Shown: in pieces, positions 8,542-17,771 of the stretch
Position numbering within the stretch: the stretch's first letter is position 1
How the letters are laid out: each line of letters begins with the position of its first letter
NCBI GenBank assembly: GCA_012729765.1
Contig: JAAYCM010000063.1
Coordinates: 62,001 to 126,000, forward strand
DNA length: 64,000 nt
Reading direction: 5' to 3'
Source of the DNA: Chloroflexota bacterium
GTDB lineage: Bacteria; Chloroflexota; Anaerolineae; Aggregatilineales; Aggregatilineaceae
Notes under the pieces: generated by a model
Databases searched by the model: none
Told to the model about the DNA's origin: nothing
The model's input: only the letters and a program-made list of their open reading frames with translations
Position numbers and translations under genes: made by a program

Positions 8542-10440
8542 ATGCTAAAGGGCTTGCGTTTGCCACTCCTGGCCCTGGTGCTGGCCGCCGGCCTGCTGCT
8601 GCTGGCCCTGCTCACCCGGCCCGATGACAATTCGCCGGGCGGCGCGGCGCTGGCGCAGACGGTATCCCCCTCGGCCACACCCCCGCCGGCTGAATCTGCC
8701 GCCGACCCGGTATCCGATCCGGCGCTCGAAGCGACGCCGCTGCCCCCGGCGGTACCCCCCGCTGCCCCGGAGAATATCCTGGTCGAGGCGCTGGTCGGGC
8801 AGATTTACAAGATCAATCCCCTGCTGGCAACCTATAACCCGGTCGATCGTGACATCACCTCATTGATCTTCGAGGGCCTGACCACGACCAACGATTACGG
8901 CGAGATCGTGCCCGATCTGGCCGCGTCGTGGAAGGCGTCGAACGATGGGCTGGAATATATTGTTGCGCTGCGCGAAGACATCCTGTGGCAGGATGGCATC
9001 CCCTTCACGGCTAGGGATGTCGTCTTTACCATCAACCTGATCAGCGATCCACAGTTCCCCGGCGCGGATGAGCTTCAGACGTTCTGGCGCACGGTCGAAG
9101 TGGATGCACTGGGCGACTATATGCTGCGCTTCCGGCTGACTCAGCCGCTGGCCTCGTTCGTCGATCAACTGCGGATCGGGATCGTGCCGGAGCACGCGCT
9201 GCGCGGCGTAAACGTGGCCGAGCTGGGCCGCCACCCGTTCAACCTGTCACCGATTGGGACCGGCCCCTACCAGATCGAGAGCCTGACCTCGTCCGGCGGG
9301 CAGATCGACGGGATTCAACTGCGCGTCGCGCCGGTCTATCGCCAGCGCCCTGAAGGCCAGGAAGGCTATCTGCTCGACCGCGTGATCTTCCGCACCTATC
9401 CCGATGCCGCCGCCGCCCTGGACGCCTACAGTCGGGGCGAGGTCAACAGCATCGGCACTATCCCGCCGGAGCAGCAGGCCGCCGCCCAGCAGATGCCGGG
9501 CCTGGGCCTGTATACCGGTGTCGCGCCGCGTGTGGGCGTGATGATCTACAACTGGAAGCGCGAGCCGGTGCGGTTCGTGCGCAATCCGCGTGTGCGGCTG
9601 GCGCTGGCCCACGCCACCAACCGCGAGGCGCTGGTGACGCAGCATCTCGGCGGGTTGGCGATCCCCGCCGACAGCCCGCTTCTGCCCACCTCGTGGGCCT
9701 ACCGTCCCGGCGTGTGGCCGGTTTTTGACCTGGCACGCGCCCAGGCCATGCTCGATATGGCGAACATCGTGTTCGACGAGCCGGCCCCGCCATCCGACCC
9801 AACAGCGGGTACCGCCGAGGCGACCGAACCCGCTCCCGAAGGCGGGACGCCCGCCGAAGGCACTGCGCCGGTTGCAACCGGGGAAGCCACCGACGCCGCC
9901 ACCGAGGAGCCGACGCCCGCCCCTGCCGGGCCGACCGAGCTGGCGATGACCATCCTTACGGCGGACGATCCCGCGCTGGCGGCGCTGGCGGAAGGGATCG
10001 CGGCGGATTGGCGGCAGATCGGATTCAGGATCAACGTTGAGACGGCAGACGCCGGTACGCTGCTGGCCCGCCTGGAAGCGGGCGACTTCGACGCGGCACT
10101 GATCGAATTGAGCTTCGAGCCGAGCGCCGATCCTGACCCGTTCGTGTTCTGGCACCAGGGGCAGTACGGCTCCGGGCAGAACTTCGGCGGGATGGACGAT
10201 CGCCGCGTCAGCGAAGGGCTGGAGATGGCCCGCCGCGACGCGAACGGGATGCACCGGCTGGAATATTACCACCGCTTCCAGACGCTTTTCGCCGAGCGTG
10301 CGCCCGCGCTGGTGCTCTACTATCCGCTTTACGTCTACGCCGCTGACTCCCGGCTGCAAGGCGTCCAGATCACCTTCCTGAGCACTCCCAGCGACCGCTT
10401 CCGCACCATTCAGGACTGGTACTTTACGCGGCCTGAGTAG
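8542..10440 (+). CDS. Family 5 (peptide/nickel type) solute-binding protein
   Basis: A 632-residue extracellular solute-binding protein of the SBP_bac_5 family, which normally captures oligopeptides or similar ligands for an ABC importer. It starts with a hydrophobic helix (about 8-25) without a lipobox Cys, so it is probably membrane anchored or cleaved. A Pro/Ala linker precedes the binding domain (LVEALVGQIYKINPLLATYN, TSLIFEGL, WQDGIPFTARDVVFT). Residues about 417-467 are a Thr/Glu/Pro/Ala-rich low-complexity insertion inside lobe II. The start is set by AGGAGG at 8531-8536, five bases before ATG 8542; a GTG at 8494 overlaps the hairpin and is less likely. No ABC permease genes are adjacent. 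Confidence 0.88.
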   Translation: MLKGLRLPLLALVLAAGLLLLALLTRPDDNSPGGAALAQTVSPSATPPPAESAADPVSDPALEATPLPPAVPPAAPENILVEALVGQIYKINPLLATYNPVDRDITSLIFEGLTTTNDYGEIVPDLAASWKASNDGLEYIVALREDILWQDGIPFTARDVVFTINLISDPQFPGADELQTFWRTVEVDALGDYMLRFRLTQPLASFVDQLRIGIVPEHALRGVNVAELGRHPFNLSPIGTGPYQIESLTSSGGQIDGIQLRVAPVYRQRPEGQEGYLLDRVIFRTYPDAAAALDAYSRGEVNSIGTIPPEQQAAAQQMPGLGLYTGVAPRVGVMIYNWKREPVRFVRNPRVRLALAHATNREALVTQHLGGLAIPADSPLLPTSWAYRPGVWPVFDLARAQAMLDMANIVFDEPAPPSDPTAGTAEATEPAPEGGTPAEGTAPVATGEATDAATEEPTPAPAGPTELAMTILTADDPALAALAEGIAADWRQIGFRINVETADAGTLLARLEAGDFDAALIELSFEPSADPDPFVFWHQGQYGSGQNFGGMDDRRVSEGLEMARRDANGMHRLEYYHRFQTLFAERAPALVLYYPLYVYAADSRLQGVQITFLSTPSDRFRTIQDWYFTRPE

Positions 10441-10457
10441 CGGGCTGCGATCATCTC

Positions 10458-11222
10458 ATGCCGTATAAGTTCGCGCGCGACCGGGAGAATTACGAGCTGT
10501 ATGCCGGCGGCGGCGTGCTCTATTCCGCCCCCGGACACGCCGCGTTCCCGGTGCGGCTCGCCCACGAGATTTTTGGGCGCTGTATGGCCTATTGGGAAGC
10601 CGGGCAGCCCGCCCGCCGCTGCACCCTGTACGATCCGTGCGGCGGCGGCGCGTATCACCTGGCGACCCTGGCCTACTTCAACTGGGACCGGATCGCGCGT
10701 ATCGTCGCCTCTGATATCGACGCCGAGATGCTGGCGCTGGGGGCGCGCAACCTGTCGCTGCTCAGTCTCGACGGGTTGGATCGCCGGATCGAAGAACTGG
10801 CGGATATGGCGGCGCGCTTCGGCAAGGAGTCGCACGCCGCCGCGCTGGCGCACGCACACACGCTCCGCGTGCGCTTGGCCGCGCTGACGCAGGATCACGC
10901 CATCGAAACGCGCTGGTTCCGCGCCGACGCGACCGATAAAAACGCGATCGTGGCGGGGCTGGATGGCACACAAGCCGATATCGTGATCACGGACATCCCC
11001 TACGGCCAGCGCTCCACATGGCACCCCGCCACCCTGGCCCTGTCCGCCGCAGAGGACCCGGTGCCCCAACTGCTCGACGCGCTGCTGCCGGGCCTGTCGC
11101 CGGGCGCGGTCGTGGCAGTGGCCGCCCCCAAGCGTACCCAGATCCAGCACGAGCGCTACCGGCGGCTGGGGAAGTTCACGCTGGGCAAGCGGCAGACGGT
11201 GTTCCTGCAGCCGTCTGAATGA
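10458..11222 (+). CDS. AviRa-like 23S rRNA methyltransferase
   Basis: A 254-residue class I SAM-dependent methyltransferase. The start (YKFARDRENYELYAGGGVLY, then PGHAAFPVRLAHEIFGRC) and the SAM site TLYDPCGGGAYHL resemble the AviRa family, which methylates a guanosine in 23S rRNA and gives resistance to avilamycin in Streptomyces. The acidic SDIDAEML follows strand 2, and TDIPYGQRSTW is the catalytic (D/N)PPY-like motif. It is 17 bases after the binding-protein gene. The family call comes from pattern memory; another rRNA or protein methyltransferase is possible. A hairpin terminator follows. Confidence 0.65.
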   Translation: MPYKFARDRENYELYAGGGVLYSAPGHAAFPVRLAHEIFGRCMAYWEAGQPARRCTLYDPCGGGAYHLATLAYFNWDRIARIVASDIDAEMLALGARNLSLLSLDGLDRRIEELADMAARFGKESHAAALAHAHTLRVRLAALTQDHAIETRWFRADATDKNAIVAGLDGTQADIVITDIPYGQRSTWHPATLALSAAEDPVPQLLDALLPGLSPGAVVAVAAPKRTQIQHERYRRLGKFTLGKRQTVFLQPSE

Positions 11223-11242
11223 CCGGATTCTGATCGTTCGCC

Positions 11243-11273
11243 ACGCGCCGGAAATCGCCCCCCGGCGCGTTTG
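11243..11273 (+). terminator. Hairpin terminator after the AviRa-like gene
   Basis: ACGCGCCGG at 11243-11251 and CCGGCGCGT at 11262-11270 form a perfect 9-bp stem with a 10-base loop, followed by TTGATT. It separates the upstream transcript from the dnaG promoter. Confidence 0.7.
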
Positions 11274-11307
11274 ATTCCTCGCAAAACAGCGTCCCAACGC
11301 CGCCCAG

Positions 11308-11336
11308 TTGCGTGAATGATCTGGTCCGCATATAAT
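11308..11336 (+). promoter_or_regulatory. Promoter of dnaG-sigA
   Basis: TTGCGT at 11308-11313, a 17-base spacer, then a perfect TATAAT at 11331-11336. The dnaG start codon is 39 bases downstream. With the terminator just before it, this marks the start of the macromolecular-synthesis operon. Confidence 0.75.
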
Positions 11337-11375
11337 CCAATCACTTCCGGAGCGATTAGTGGAATCAACTCAATA

Positions 11376-13406
11376 ATGTCAGCCGTAGATGACATTAAGG
11401 CCCGACTGGACATTGTTGATATTGTATCGGGCTATGTAAACCTGCAAAAAGCGGGGCGCAACTTCAAAGCGTTGTGCCCTTTTCATCACGAGCGGACGCC
11501 GTCGTTCGTCGTGTTCCCAGATACACAGACCTGGCGCTGCTTCGGCGCGTGCGGTGATGGCGGCGATGTCTTCGGCTTTGTCATGAAAGCGGAAGGGTGG
11601 GATTTCAGCGACGCCCTGCGCGAGCTGGCGAAGCGCGCCGGGATCGAGCTGACGCCGGTCACGCCCCAGCAAATCGAGCGGCAGGCCGAAACCGAACGCC
11701 TGCAAGCGCTGCTCCACGAGACTGCCGAGTTCTTCCACGCCCAACTGCTCGATTCTCCCGCCGCCCAGGTCGCCCGCGATTACATCCAGCGCCGTCACCT
11801 CAGCGCCGATACCGTCCAGGCTTTCATGCTCGGCTACGCGCCTCACGACTGGCGGCAGGCGCTGGAACACCTGCGGCTGCTCGGCTATTCCGAGGATGAG
11901 ATCGTTGATGCGGGTGTCGCTATCCGCAACGACAAGGGCAACGTCTACGACCGCTTCCGCCACCGGCTGGTAATCCCGATCCGCGACAGCCGGGGGCGCA
12001 CAGTCGGGTTTGGGGCGCGGGCGCTTAATCCCGACGACAACCCCAAATATCTCAATTCGCCCCAGAGCGCGCTGTTCGACAAAAGTCACCTGCTCTTCGG
12101 GTTGGATGTGGCCCGCCGCGCGATCCGCGAAACCGAGACGGTGGTGATCGTCGAGGGCTATATGGATGTGATGCAGGCCCACCAGGCCGGTTTCAATAAC
12201 GTCGTCGCGCAGATGGGCACCGCCCTGACCGAGCAGCAGCTTCGCCAGCTCGATAAGTACGCCAACCGGATGGTGCTGGCGCTCGATCCCGATACCGCCG
12301 GGATGAACGCCACCATGCGCGGGCTGGATGTCGCCCGGCAGACATTGGACGGCGACGAGACGGTAACGTTTGATCCGCGCGGTATGATGCGTTACACTGG
12401 CAGTCTGAATATGGATATTCGGGTCGTGAGTTTGCCAGGGGACAAGGACCCTGACGATCTGATCCGCGAAGACCCGGACGCCTGGCGAGCGCTGATCGAA
12501 CAGGCCGTGCCGGTCGCGGAATATGTGATCTGGCAGGGGACCGCGCACCTTACCAGCCAATCATCCTACCCGGAACGCGAAGCGGTGGCGCGCGAGCTGC
12601 TGCCGATTCTGACGGCGACCGAGAGCGATCTGCAGCGCAGCGGCAACATTCAGGCGTTGGCGCGACGCGTGCGGATCGACGAGCGCATCCTGATCCAGTG
12701 GACGCAGCGCCGGCAGGCCGTCCGCACGCGGTCTACGCCGACCGTCCGGGAGCAGCGCCAGTTGGCCGATCGACCGGCGCCGGTGCCGTTGGTGGGCGGG
12801 CCGCCGGGCCAGTCGATGCTGTGGGAAGCCTTCTGCCTGCACCTGCTGTTGCAGCAGCCGGAGCGCCTGTGGGCTGCCAACCGCAAGCTGCGCGAGCTGC
12901 AGGCCCAGGCCCCGATGTTGGCCGAAGAGCTGGAGCCGCTGAATGCGTCCGACTTCACACGCCCGGATTACCAGGCGGTTTTCCGCGCGTTGGAGCAGTC
13001 GCTGGATCAGGATGAGATCGAGCCGCTGGAATATCTCACCCAACATTTGCCCGCCGAACTGCTGGCGGTGGTTGACGAGCTGTATGCCTCGCCACTGGAA
13101 ACCTTCCGCCAACGGACCTCAAAGGTCTGGACGACGGAACTCGATTCGATTCTGCGTGATCTGGCCCGCATCAATGCGCAGGCCGAACCTGGTACAGATT
13201 TGTTGATTCAGGAAGTTTTGATGCTGCGGCACAGCCGCCTGGAGCGTGAATCGCGTGAACTATACTTTTTGCAGCAGGACAGCCAGACCTTGAACGGTAA
13301 TTTGACCGATCATCAGTATCATTTCGCCGTGAGCGCTAATCTGCGCGCCCGCCAACTGCTAGCCAAGGCTCTTCACCAGATGAAAAGCTTTGCCCGAGAT
13401 TTGTAG
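11376..13406 (+). CDS. dnaG: DNA primase DnaG
   Basis: A 676-residue primase that makes RNA primers at the replication fork. The N-terminal CHC2 zinc ribbon shows Cys34, His37, Cys55 and Cys59 ([11 protein letters not shown] and [14 protein letters not shown]). The catalytic core has [12 protein letters not shown] and the TOPRIM acidic residues in [11 protein letters not shown] and [10 protein letters not shown]. The C-terminal helicase-binding region (about 470-676) is less conserved, as usual. The start at ATG 11376 gives the family's typical N-terminus; an earlier in-frame ATG at 11316 lies inside the promoter region. The sigma factor gene follows 46 bases later. Confidence 0.95.
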   Translation: MSAVDDIKARLDIVDIVSGYVNLQKAGRNFKALCPFHHERTPSFVVFPDTQTWRCFGACGDGGDVFGFVMKAEGWDFSDALRELAKRAGIELTPVTPQQIERQAETERLQALLHETAEFFHAQLLDSPAAQVARDYIQRRHLSADTVQAFMLGYAPHDWRQALEHLRLLGYSEDEIVDAGVAIRNDKGNVYDRFRHRLVIPIRDSRGRTVGFGARALNPDDNPKYLNSPQSALFDKSHLLFGLDVARRAIRETETVVIVEGYMDVMQAHQAGFNNVVAQMGTALTEQQLRQLDKYANRMVLALDPDTAGMNATMRGLDVARQTLDGDETVTFDPRGMMRYTGSLNMDIRVVSLPGDKDPDDLIREDPDAWRALIEQAVPVAEYVIWQGTAHLTSQSSYPEREAVARELLPILTATESDLQRSGNIQALARRVRIDERILIQWTQRRQAVRTRSTPTVREQRQLADRPAPVPLVGGPPGQSMLWEAFCLHLLLQQPERLWAANRKLRELQAQAPMLAEELEPLNASDFTRPDYQAVFRALEQSLDQDEIEPLEYLTQHLPAELLAVVDELYASPLETFRQRTSKVWTTELDSILRDLARINAQAEPGTDLLIQEVLMLRHSRLERESRELYFLQQDSQTLNGNLTDHQYHFAVSANLRARQLLAKALHQMKSFARDL

Positions 13407-13452
13407 CCAGGTTGTTGTTCCAAGAGTGCGCCCCAATCGGCGCAAGGATGCC

Positions 13453-15156
13453 ATGGCAAACCATCTGAACAAGAAACACGATGAAGACACGGCAACCACG
13501 ATCGAGCAGTTGATAGCCAAGGGGCGTCGAGAAAAACAGCTCGACGAAAGTGAAGTGCTGGCGCTGTTTGAAGACCCGGACAGCGAGGAAGCCCAATCGG
13601 TGTTCGACCAACTGGAAGAACTGGGGGTAGAGATCATCGCTGACCACCACGAGACAGGCTATCCCCTGGAATCCGACGAGCTTGATGATGGCGAGCTGGA
13701 TGCCACCGACCTGGAAGGGGCAGAGCATGACCTGAACATCGCCCGGATCGAAGCCGCTACCCTGGCCGATGACCCGGTGCGGATGTATCTCAAGGAGATC
13801 GGTCAGGTTCAACTGCTGGATCCGGATCATGAAACCTGGTTGTCGTCGCAGATCGCGGCGGAGCATCTGCTCACGGCGGTGACACAGCGGCTGCGGACCG
13901 ACGCTCAAACGCTTGGCAACCCGCTGCCCGATCACTGTGACTGCATGGTGGCCCTCTACGAGCACCTGATGACGCACTGGCAGCACGTGGCCGGCGGCGT
14001 GGCCAAGTTCAATCTTGAAGATCCGCTGGTCGATCTGCTAATCGAAGAAGCGCAGAATCTGAGGCGCGGCTGGAACACGACCGAGCCGTCCTATGTCCGC
14101 CGCTTTTTGGAGCAGGGCGACTGGGGCCGCGACGAGCGCTGGAACAAGATCGCGGCCAGCCTGTTCGAGGTGTTCCAGGTGCTCTATCTCGTGCCGGTGC
14201 CGCTTCAGAACCGGCTGCGCGCGGCGTATCTGGAAGGCGACTGCTGGCCGGCTTCGGAGCAGATCGCGCAGTGGCTTGATCACGAGCGCGACCATCTGAA
14301 CGCGCTGTTCGACGCTGAGTTCATCCACGTGCGCGAGCGCGCCCCCCAGGCCGCCGAAGCGCTCACCCGCGCCAATCTGCGGCTGGTGGTGAGCGTCGCC
14401 AAGCGCTATATGGGGCGCGGTATCAACTTCCTGGACCTGATCCAGGAAGGCAATATCGGGCTGCTGCGCGCGGTCGAGAAGTTTGACCACACCAAGGGCT
14501 TCAAGTTCAGCACCTACGCCACGTGGTGGATCCGCCAGGCGATCAGCCGTGCCATCGCGGATCAGGCCCGCACAATCCGTATCCCGGTGCACATGGTCGA
14601 GACGATCAACCGGCTGATGCGCGTCCAGCGCGACCTGATCCAGGAGCTTGGCTCCGAGCCAACCGCCGAGCAGATCGCCATCGAAATGGACTTCCTGACG
14701 CCGGAGGAGATCAGTGAGATCCGGCAGACGTGGGGCAGCGACGAAAAGCTCGATCCGAACCTGGGTCGCAAGCTGCGCCGGGCGGCCAACAAAGTCCGGC
14801 GCATCCTGCGCATCTCGCAGGAGCCGATGTCGCTCGAAATGCCGGTCGGGCAGGAAGACTCCAGCCTGCTGGGCGACTTCATCGAGGACGATAAAATCCT
14901 CGGCCCGGTCGATGCGGCGGCGCGCCAGCTTCTCAAGGAGCAGATTCGCGGGGCGCTCTCGGTGTTGAACACGCGCGAGCGCGAAGTGCTGGAAATGCGC
15001 TTCGGGCTGGCCGACGGGCAGGAGCACACCCTGGAAGAAGTGGGCCGTCACTTCGGCGTGACACGCGAGCGCATCCGGCAGATCGAAGCGAAGGCGCTGC
15101 GCAAGCTGCGCCACCCCAACCGCAGCCATCCGCTGCGCGATTATCTTGAGTTGTAA
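13453..15156 (+). CDS. rpoD: Principal RNA polymerase sigma factor (RpoD/SigA)
   Basis: A 567-residue primary sigma-70 factor. Region 1.1-like residues 10-60 are acidic, and region 1.2 has [17 protein letters not shown] (about 105-125). Regions 2.1-2.4 start at about residue 302 ([45 protein letters not shown]). Region 4 at the end has [12 protein letters not shown] and the helix-turn-helix [22 protein letters not shown]. About 160 residues with no recognisable motif lie between regions 1.2 and 2, in the place of the non-conserved region of proteobacterial RpoD. The classic dnaG-rpoD order supports the call. Confidence 0.95.
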   Translation: MANHLNKKHDEDTATTIEQLIAKGRREKQLDESEVLALFEDPDSEEAQSVFDQLEELGVEIIADHHETGYPLESDELDDGELDATDLEGAEHDLNIARIEAATLADDPVRMYLKEIGQVQLLDPDHETWLSSQIAAEHLLTAVTQRLRTDAQTLGNPLPDHCDCMVALYEHLMTHWQHVAGGVAKFNLEDPLVDLLIEEAQNLRRGWNTTEPSYVRRFLEQGDWGRDERWNKIAASLFEVFQVLYLVPVPLQNRLRAAYLEGDCWPASEQIAQWLDHERDHLNALFDAEFIHVRERAPQAAEALTRANLRLVVSVAKRYMGRGINFLDLIQEGNIGLLRAVEKFDHTKGFKFSTYATWWIRQAISRAIADQARTIRIPVHMVETINRLMRVQRDLIQELGSEPTAEQIAIEMDFLTPEEISEIRQTWGSDEKLDPNLGRKLRRAANKVRRILRISQEPMSLEMPVGQEDSSLLGDFIEDDKILGPVDAAARQLLKEQIRGALSVLNTREREVLEMRFGLADGQEHTLEEVGRHFGVTRERIRQIEAKALRKLRHPNRSHPLRDYLEL

Positions 15157-15173
15157 CCCAGACGTTGAATGAG

Positions 15174-15198
15174 CGGGGGCTGTTTCAGCCCCCGATTT
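15174..15198 (+). terminator. Terminator after rpoD
   Basis: CGGGGGCTG at 15174-15182 and CAGCCCCCG at 15186-15194 form a 9-bp GC-rich stem with a 3-base loop, followed by ATTT. It ends 8 bases before the next start codon, which argues against an earlier in-frame start at 15169. Confidence 0.65.
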
Positions 15199-15201
15199 GC
15201 C

Positions 15202-16173
15202 ATGCCACTGCCAGCCCACCCCATTTACTGCCCTGTTTGTGGCGAGCGCCTCGTGGTTCAGACCGTCGCGGGCCGTGAGCGCCTGCTCTGCGAGCAGTGC
15301 CACTATGTCCACTACCAGAACCCGGTGCCCGGTGTGGGGGTCGTGATCGAGCTGGACGGCGGCGTTGTGCTGATCAAGCGCGGCGGGCATGTCCAGTCGG
15401 GGCGCTGGGCGCTGCCATCTGGCTATATCGAGGCCGACGAGAGTGTCGAAGAGGCGGCGGTCCGCGAGGCGCGCGAAGAAACCGGCCTGGAGATCGAGCT
15501 GATCGATTTGCTGGGCGTGTACTCGTTCCCCGAAGGGCCGCCCGCCAGCGGGATCATCGTCTTTTATCGGGCGCGGCCTGCGGGTGGGGCGCTGCGCGCC
15601 GGCGACGACGCGCAGGACGCCCGCGTCTTTCTGCCGGACGATCTGCCGCCGATGCCCTTTCGCACGCACCGCGAGGCGCTCGATCGCTGGTTGGTGCTCC
15701 AGAAGCCATCAGCCGCCGCTGCGCGGTCGCGCGGCAAAGATTACCTGATCCGGCAGGCCGAAGCGTCCGACTGTGACGCGGTGCTCGATCTGCTGCGCCT
15801 GGTGGACGCCAACCAGGGTCTGAGTCCGGCGGAGTGGCAGGCGGCGCAGCAGCGCTTTCAGGAGCGGCAGACGATCAGTGTCTTCGTGGCCGAAACCAGC
15901 AGCGCACCGCCCCAGGTGATCGGCTTTGTCTCGATGTCGCTGGTGCAAACACTGACCGGCGGGCGCGGCTGGATCGACGATATGGCGGTCGGGCCGGACT
16001 TCCGGGGCGAGGGGGTGGGGGCGTCGCTGCTCGAAGCCGCCCTGCGGCACGCCAACCGCCTCAATCTGACTCATCTCTACGTCAATGTCGAGCGGGGCAG
16101 CGCGGCGGCGCGCGCCTTTTATCAGGCGTCCGGCTTCCAGGAAAGCTCGATCTCGTACCTGCGCATCCGCTGA
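15202..16173 (+). CDS. Zinc-ribbon Nudix hydrolase fused to GNAT acetyltransferase
   Basis: A 323-residue two-domain protein. A CxxC...CxxC zinc ribbon (YCPVCGERL, LLCEQCHY) leads into a Nudix domain whose box is complete (GYIEADESVEEAAVREAREETGL), so it probably hydrolyses a nucleoside-diphosphate-linked compound, as NudC-like and ADP-ribose pyrophosphatase relatives do. The C-terminal part from about residue 175 (YLIRQAEASDCDAVLDLL) is a GNAT fold with the acetyl-CoA loop PDFRGEGVGASLLEAAL and ARAFYQASGF. The substrates are unknown. The hairpin just upstream rules out the longer N-terminus. Confidence 0.85.
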   Translation: MPLPAHPIYCPVCGERLVVQTVAGRERLLCEQCHYVHYQNPVPGVGVVIELDGGVVLIKRGGHVQSGRWALPSGYIEADESVEEAAVREAREETGLEIELIDLLGVYSFPEGPPASGIIVFYRARPAGGALRAGDDAQDARVFLPDDLPPMPFRTHREALDRWLVLQKPSAAAARSRGKDYLIRQAEASDCDAVLDLLRLVDANQGLSPAEWQAAQQRFQERQTISVFVAETSSAPPQVIGFVSMSLVQTLTGGRGWIDDMAVGPDFRGEGVGASLLEAALRHANRLNLTHLYVNVERGSAAARAFYQASGFQESSISYLRIR

Positions 16174-16250
16174 TCGTCCCCCCGCCCGCCCGCGTATAAC
16201 CTCGTGAGGGCTTGCGTGCCTGCTATCTGCACCTGCCGGAGAATAAGCAC

Positions 16251-17495
16251 ATGAACCTGCGCCGGGAAACGGGTTTCCTGTTTGTGATCCTGCTGCTGGT
16301 ACTGCTGGCGCTGACGGCCTGCCAGAAGGCCGAAGGCGATCCGACGCCCACGCCCGACCGCGAGAGCGCGCAGGCCGCCAGCACACTTTTCGCCCAGCCG
16401 ACGCGCCAGAGCGGTCCCACGCCGACCGTGACGCCGGTGAACGAGGTCGAGCTGGAGCTGAGCCGGATGGTAGCGGATATGGAGCGGGCTGTCCTTGCCG
16501 GTGATGGCGACGCGTATCTGTCCCACGTCTGGGAAGGCGCCGCACTCTTCCGCGAGGAGCAGGTGCGCTGGGTGCAGGACTGGCAGGAAAATCCGCTCAG
16601 CGCGTATGCGATCAACCTCAACGGGATTCGTGCCGAGGATGCCGACACGGCCACCGCCCGTATGTCGATCACGTGGAGCCAGCAGACCGGCGATCTGGCG
16701 GGTGGCGCGACGATCTCGGCCCTCTTCTGCCGTCAGGACGGGGCATGGCGCTTCGCCGGGGAGAACTGGGAAACACTCGAAACGGACGGCATCCGCCTGT
16801 ACTATTTCGCCGACGATCTGCTCGACAACCGCCCCCAGGCTGCAATCGTCGCGGAGTTCCTGCCCGATATCTACAGCCGCCTGACGCATGAGTTCGACTT
16901 CACACCGGAGCAGCCCGCCGCGATCAAGATGTACGAGAGCGCGCCCACGCTCCAGACCATGACACGCCTCTCGATCCGGGGCCTCGCGCGCTGGAACCAG
17001 CCGGGCGAGGCGATCAAGCTCACTCTGGGGCCGAGCAACACCGCCCCGCGCGAAAGCGACGTGGCCCGCGAATATGCGCAGTTTTTGATCTACGAGCTAA
17101 GCGGCGGCCAGACGTCCGGCCTGCCCTGGTGGGTCGAGCGCGGGACGACCGCTTACGCCGAGTCGCTGTTCCGCACGGCCAGCGCCCGCAACCGCAGCAT
17201 CAAGCAGATCGCGGCGCTGTCGGCGGCCCCGGCTACCGCCGAGCGGCAGTTGTTCGCCTGGGATGCCTTGCAGACGTCGCCCAACCTCGATCCGTCGGAA
17301 GTCGAGCTGGCCGCCAATCAAGCCTATACGCTGGTGCACTATATCTCGGAAACGTATGGCCGCGAGGCACGTAACGACTGGCTGCGCGCGCAGTTGGACG
17401 GTCAAGGGGTGGACAAGGCGGCGCAGGCCGCGCTCGGCGTGAGCTTCGCGGCACTGGAATCCGGCTGGCGGGAGTGGCTCACCACCCAGCTCTAG
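16251..17495 (+). CDS. Lipoprotein with a degenerate gluzincin (peptidase MA-like) domain
   Basis: A 414-residue lipoprotein: a hydrophobic signal ends LALTACQK, with a lipobox Cys at about residue 24, followed by a TPTP-type linker. Residues about 65-190 resemble a small NTF2-like or SnoaL-type domain (AGDGDAYLSHVW). The C-terminal half follows the peptidase-MA pattern, with GLPWWVERGTTAYAES in the place of the family's LP.WL.EG.AEY. The upstream HExxH position reads REYAQ, so the zinc histidines are lost. The end (TLVHYISETYG..., ALESGWREWL) also fits that family. It is probably an inactive peptidase fold with a structural or binding role at the cell surface. Confidence 0.7.
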   Translation: MNLRRETGFLFVILLLVLLALTACQKAEGDPTPTPDRESAQAASTLFAQPTRQSGPTPTVTPVNEVELELSRMVADMERAVLAGDGDAYLSHVWEGAALFREEQVRWVQDWQENPLSAYAINLNGIRAEDADTATARMSITWSQQTGDLAGGATISALFCRQDGAWRFAGENWETLETDGIRLYYFADDLLDNRPQAAIVAEFLPDIYSRLTHEFDFTPEQPAAIKMYESAPTLQTMTRLSIRGLARWNQPGEAIKLTLGPSNTAPRESDVAREYAQFLIYELSGGQTSGLPWWVERGTTAYAESLFRTASARNRSIKQIAALSAAPATAERQLFAWDALQTSPNLDPSEVELAANQAYTLVHYISETYGREARNDWLRAQLDGQGVDKAAQAALGVSFAALESGWREWLTTQL

Positions 17496-17500
17496 GAGCG

Positions 17501-17665
17501 TGTTATGCACTTTTACCCCCCATCCCCCAGCCCCTTCCCCCACGTTTCACGGAGGGAAGGGGAGAACAGCGCTGGCTTTGAAGTCCTTCCCACCTTGTGG
17601 GGGAAGGATTTAGGATGGGGGGCAATCGTGGCTTCGCCTTATTCAGCGTTCCAAGGTGCATAACA
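17501..17665. repeat. MITE-like inverted-repeat element
   Basis: Outer inverted repeats TGTTATGCAC at 17501-17510 and GTGCATAACA at 17656-17665 are perfect. An inner pair, CCCCCCATCC at 17516-17525 and GGATGGGGGG at 17613-17622, is also perfect. The middle is rich in C and G runs (CCCCTTCCCCC, GGAAGGGGAG) unlike coding DNA, and there is no open frame of note. The size and nested repeats suggest a short non-autonomous transposon or palindromic repeat. It lies 5 bases after the stop of the preceding gene; no clear target duplication is visible. Confidence 0.6.
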
Positions 17666-17726
17666 GCTTCTAAGGCCGGATTGGGCGCGCTGCACGAATC
17701 AAATGCTCCACTTTTGCCGTTCGAGA

Positions 17727-17735
17727 TGCTAGAAT
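17727..17735 (+). promoter_or_regulatory. Possible extended -10 promoter of the AlaX-like gene
   Basis: TGC followed by TAGAAT (17730-17735) fits an extended -10 element 37 bases before the start codon. No good -35 is visible. The call is weak. Confidence 0.35.
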
Positions 17736-17771
17736 TAGGTGCGAGCCGCAGCTTCATCGAACGGACAAATA

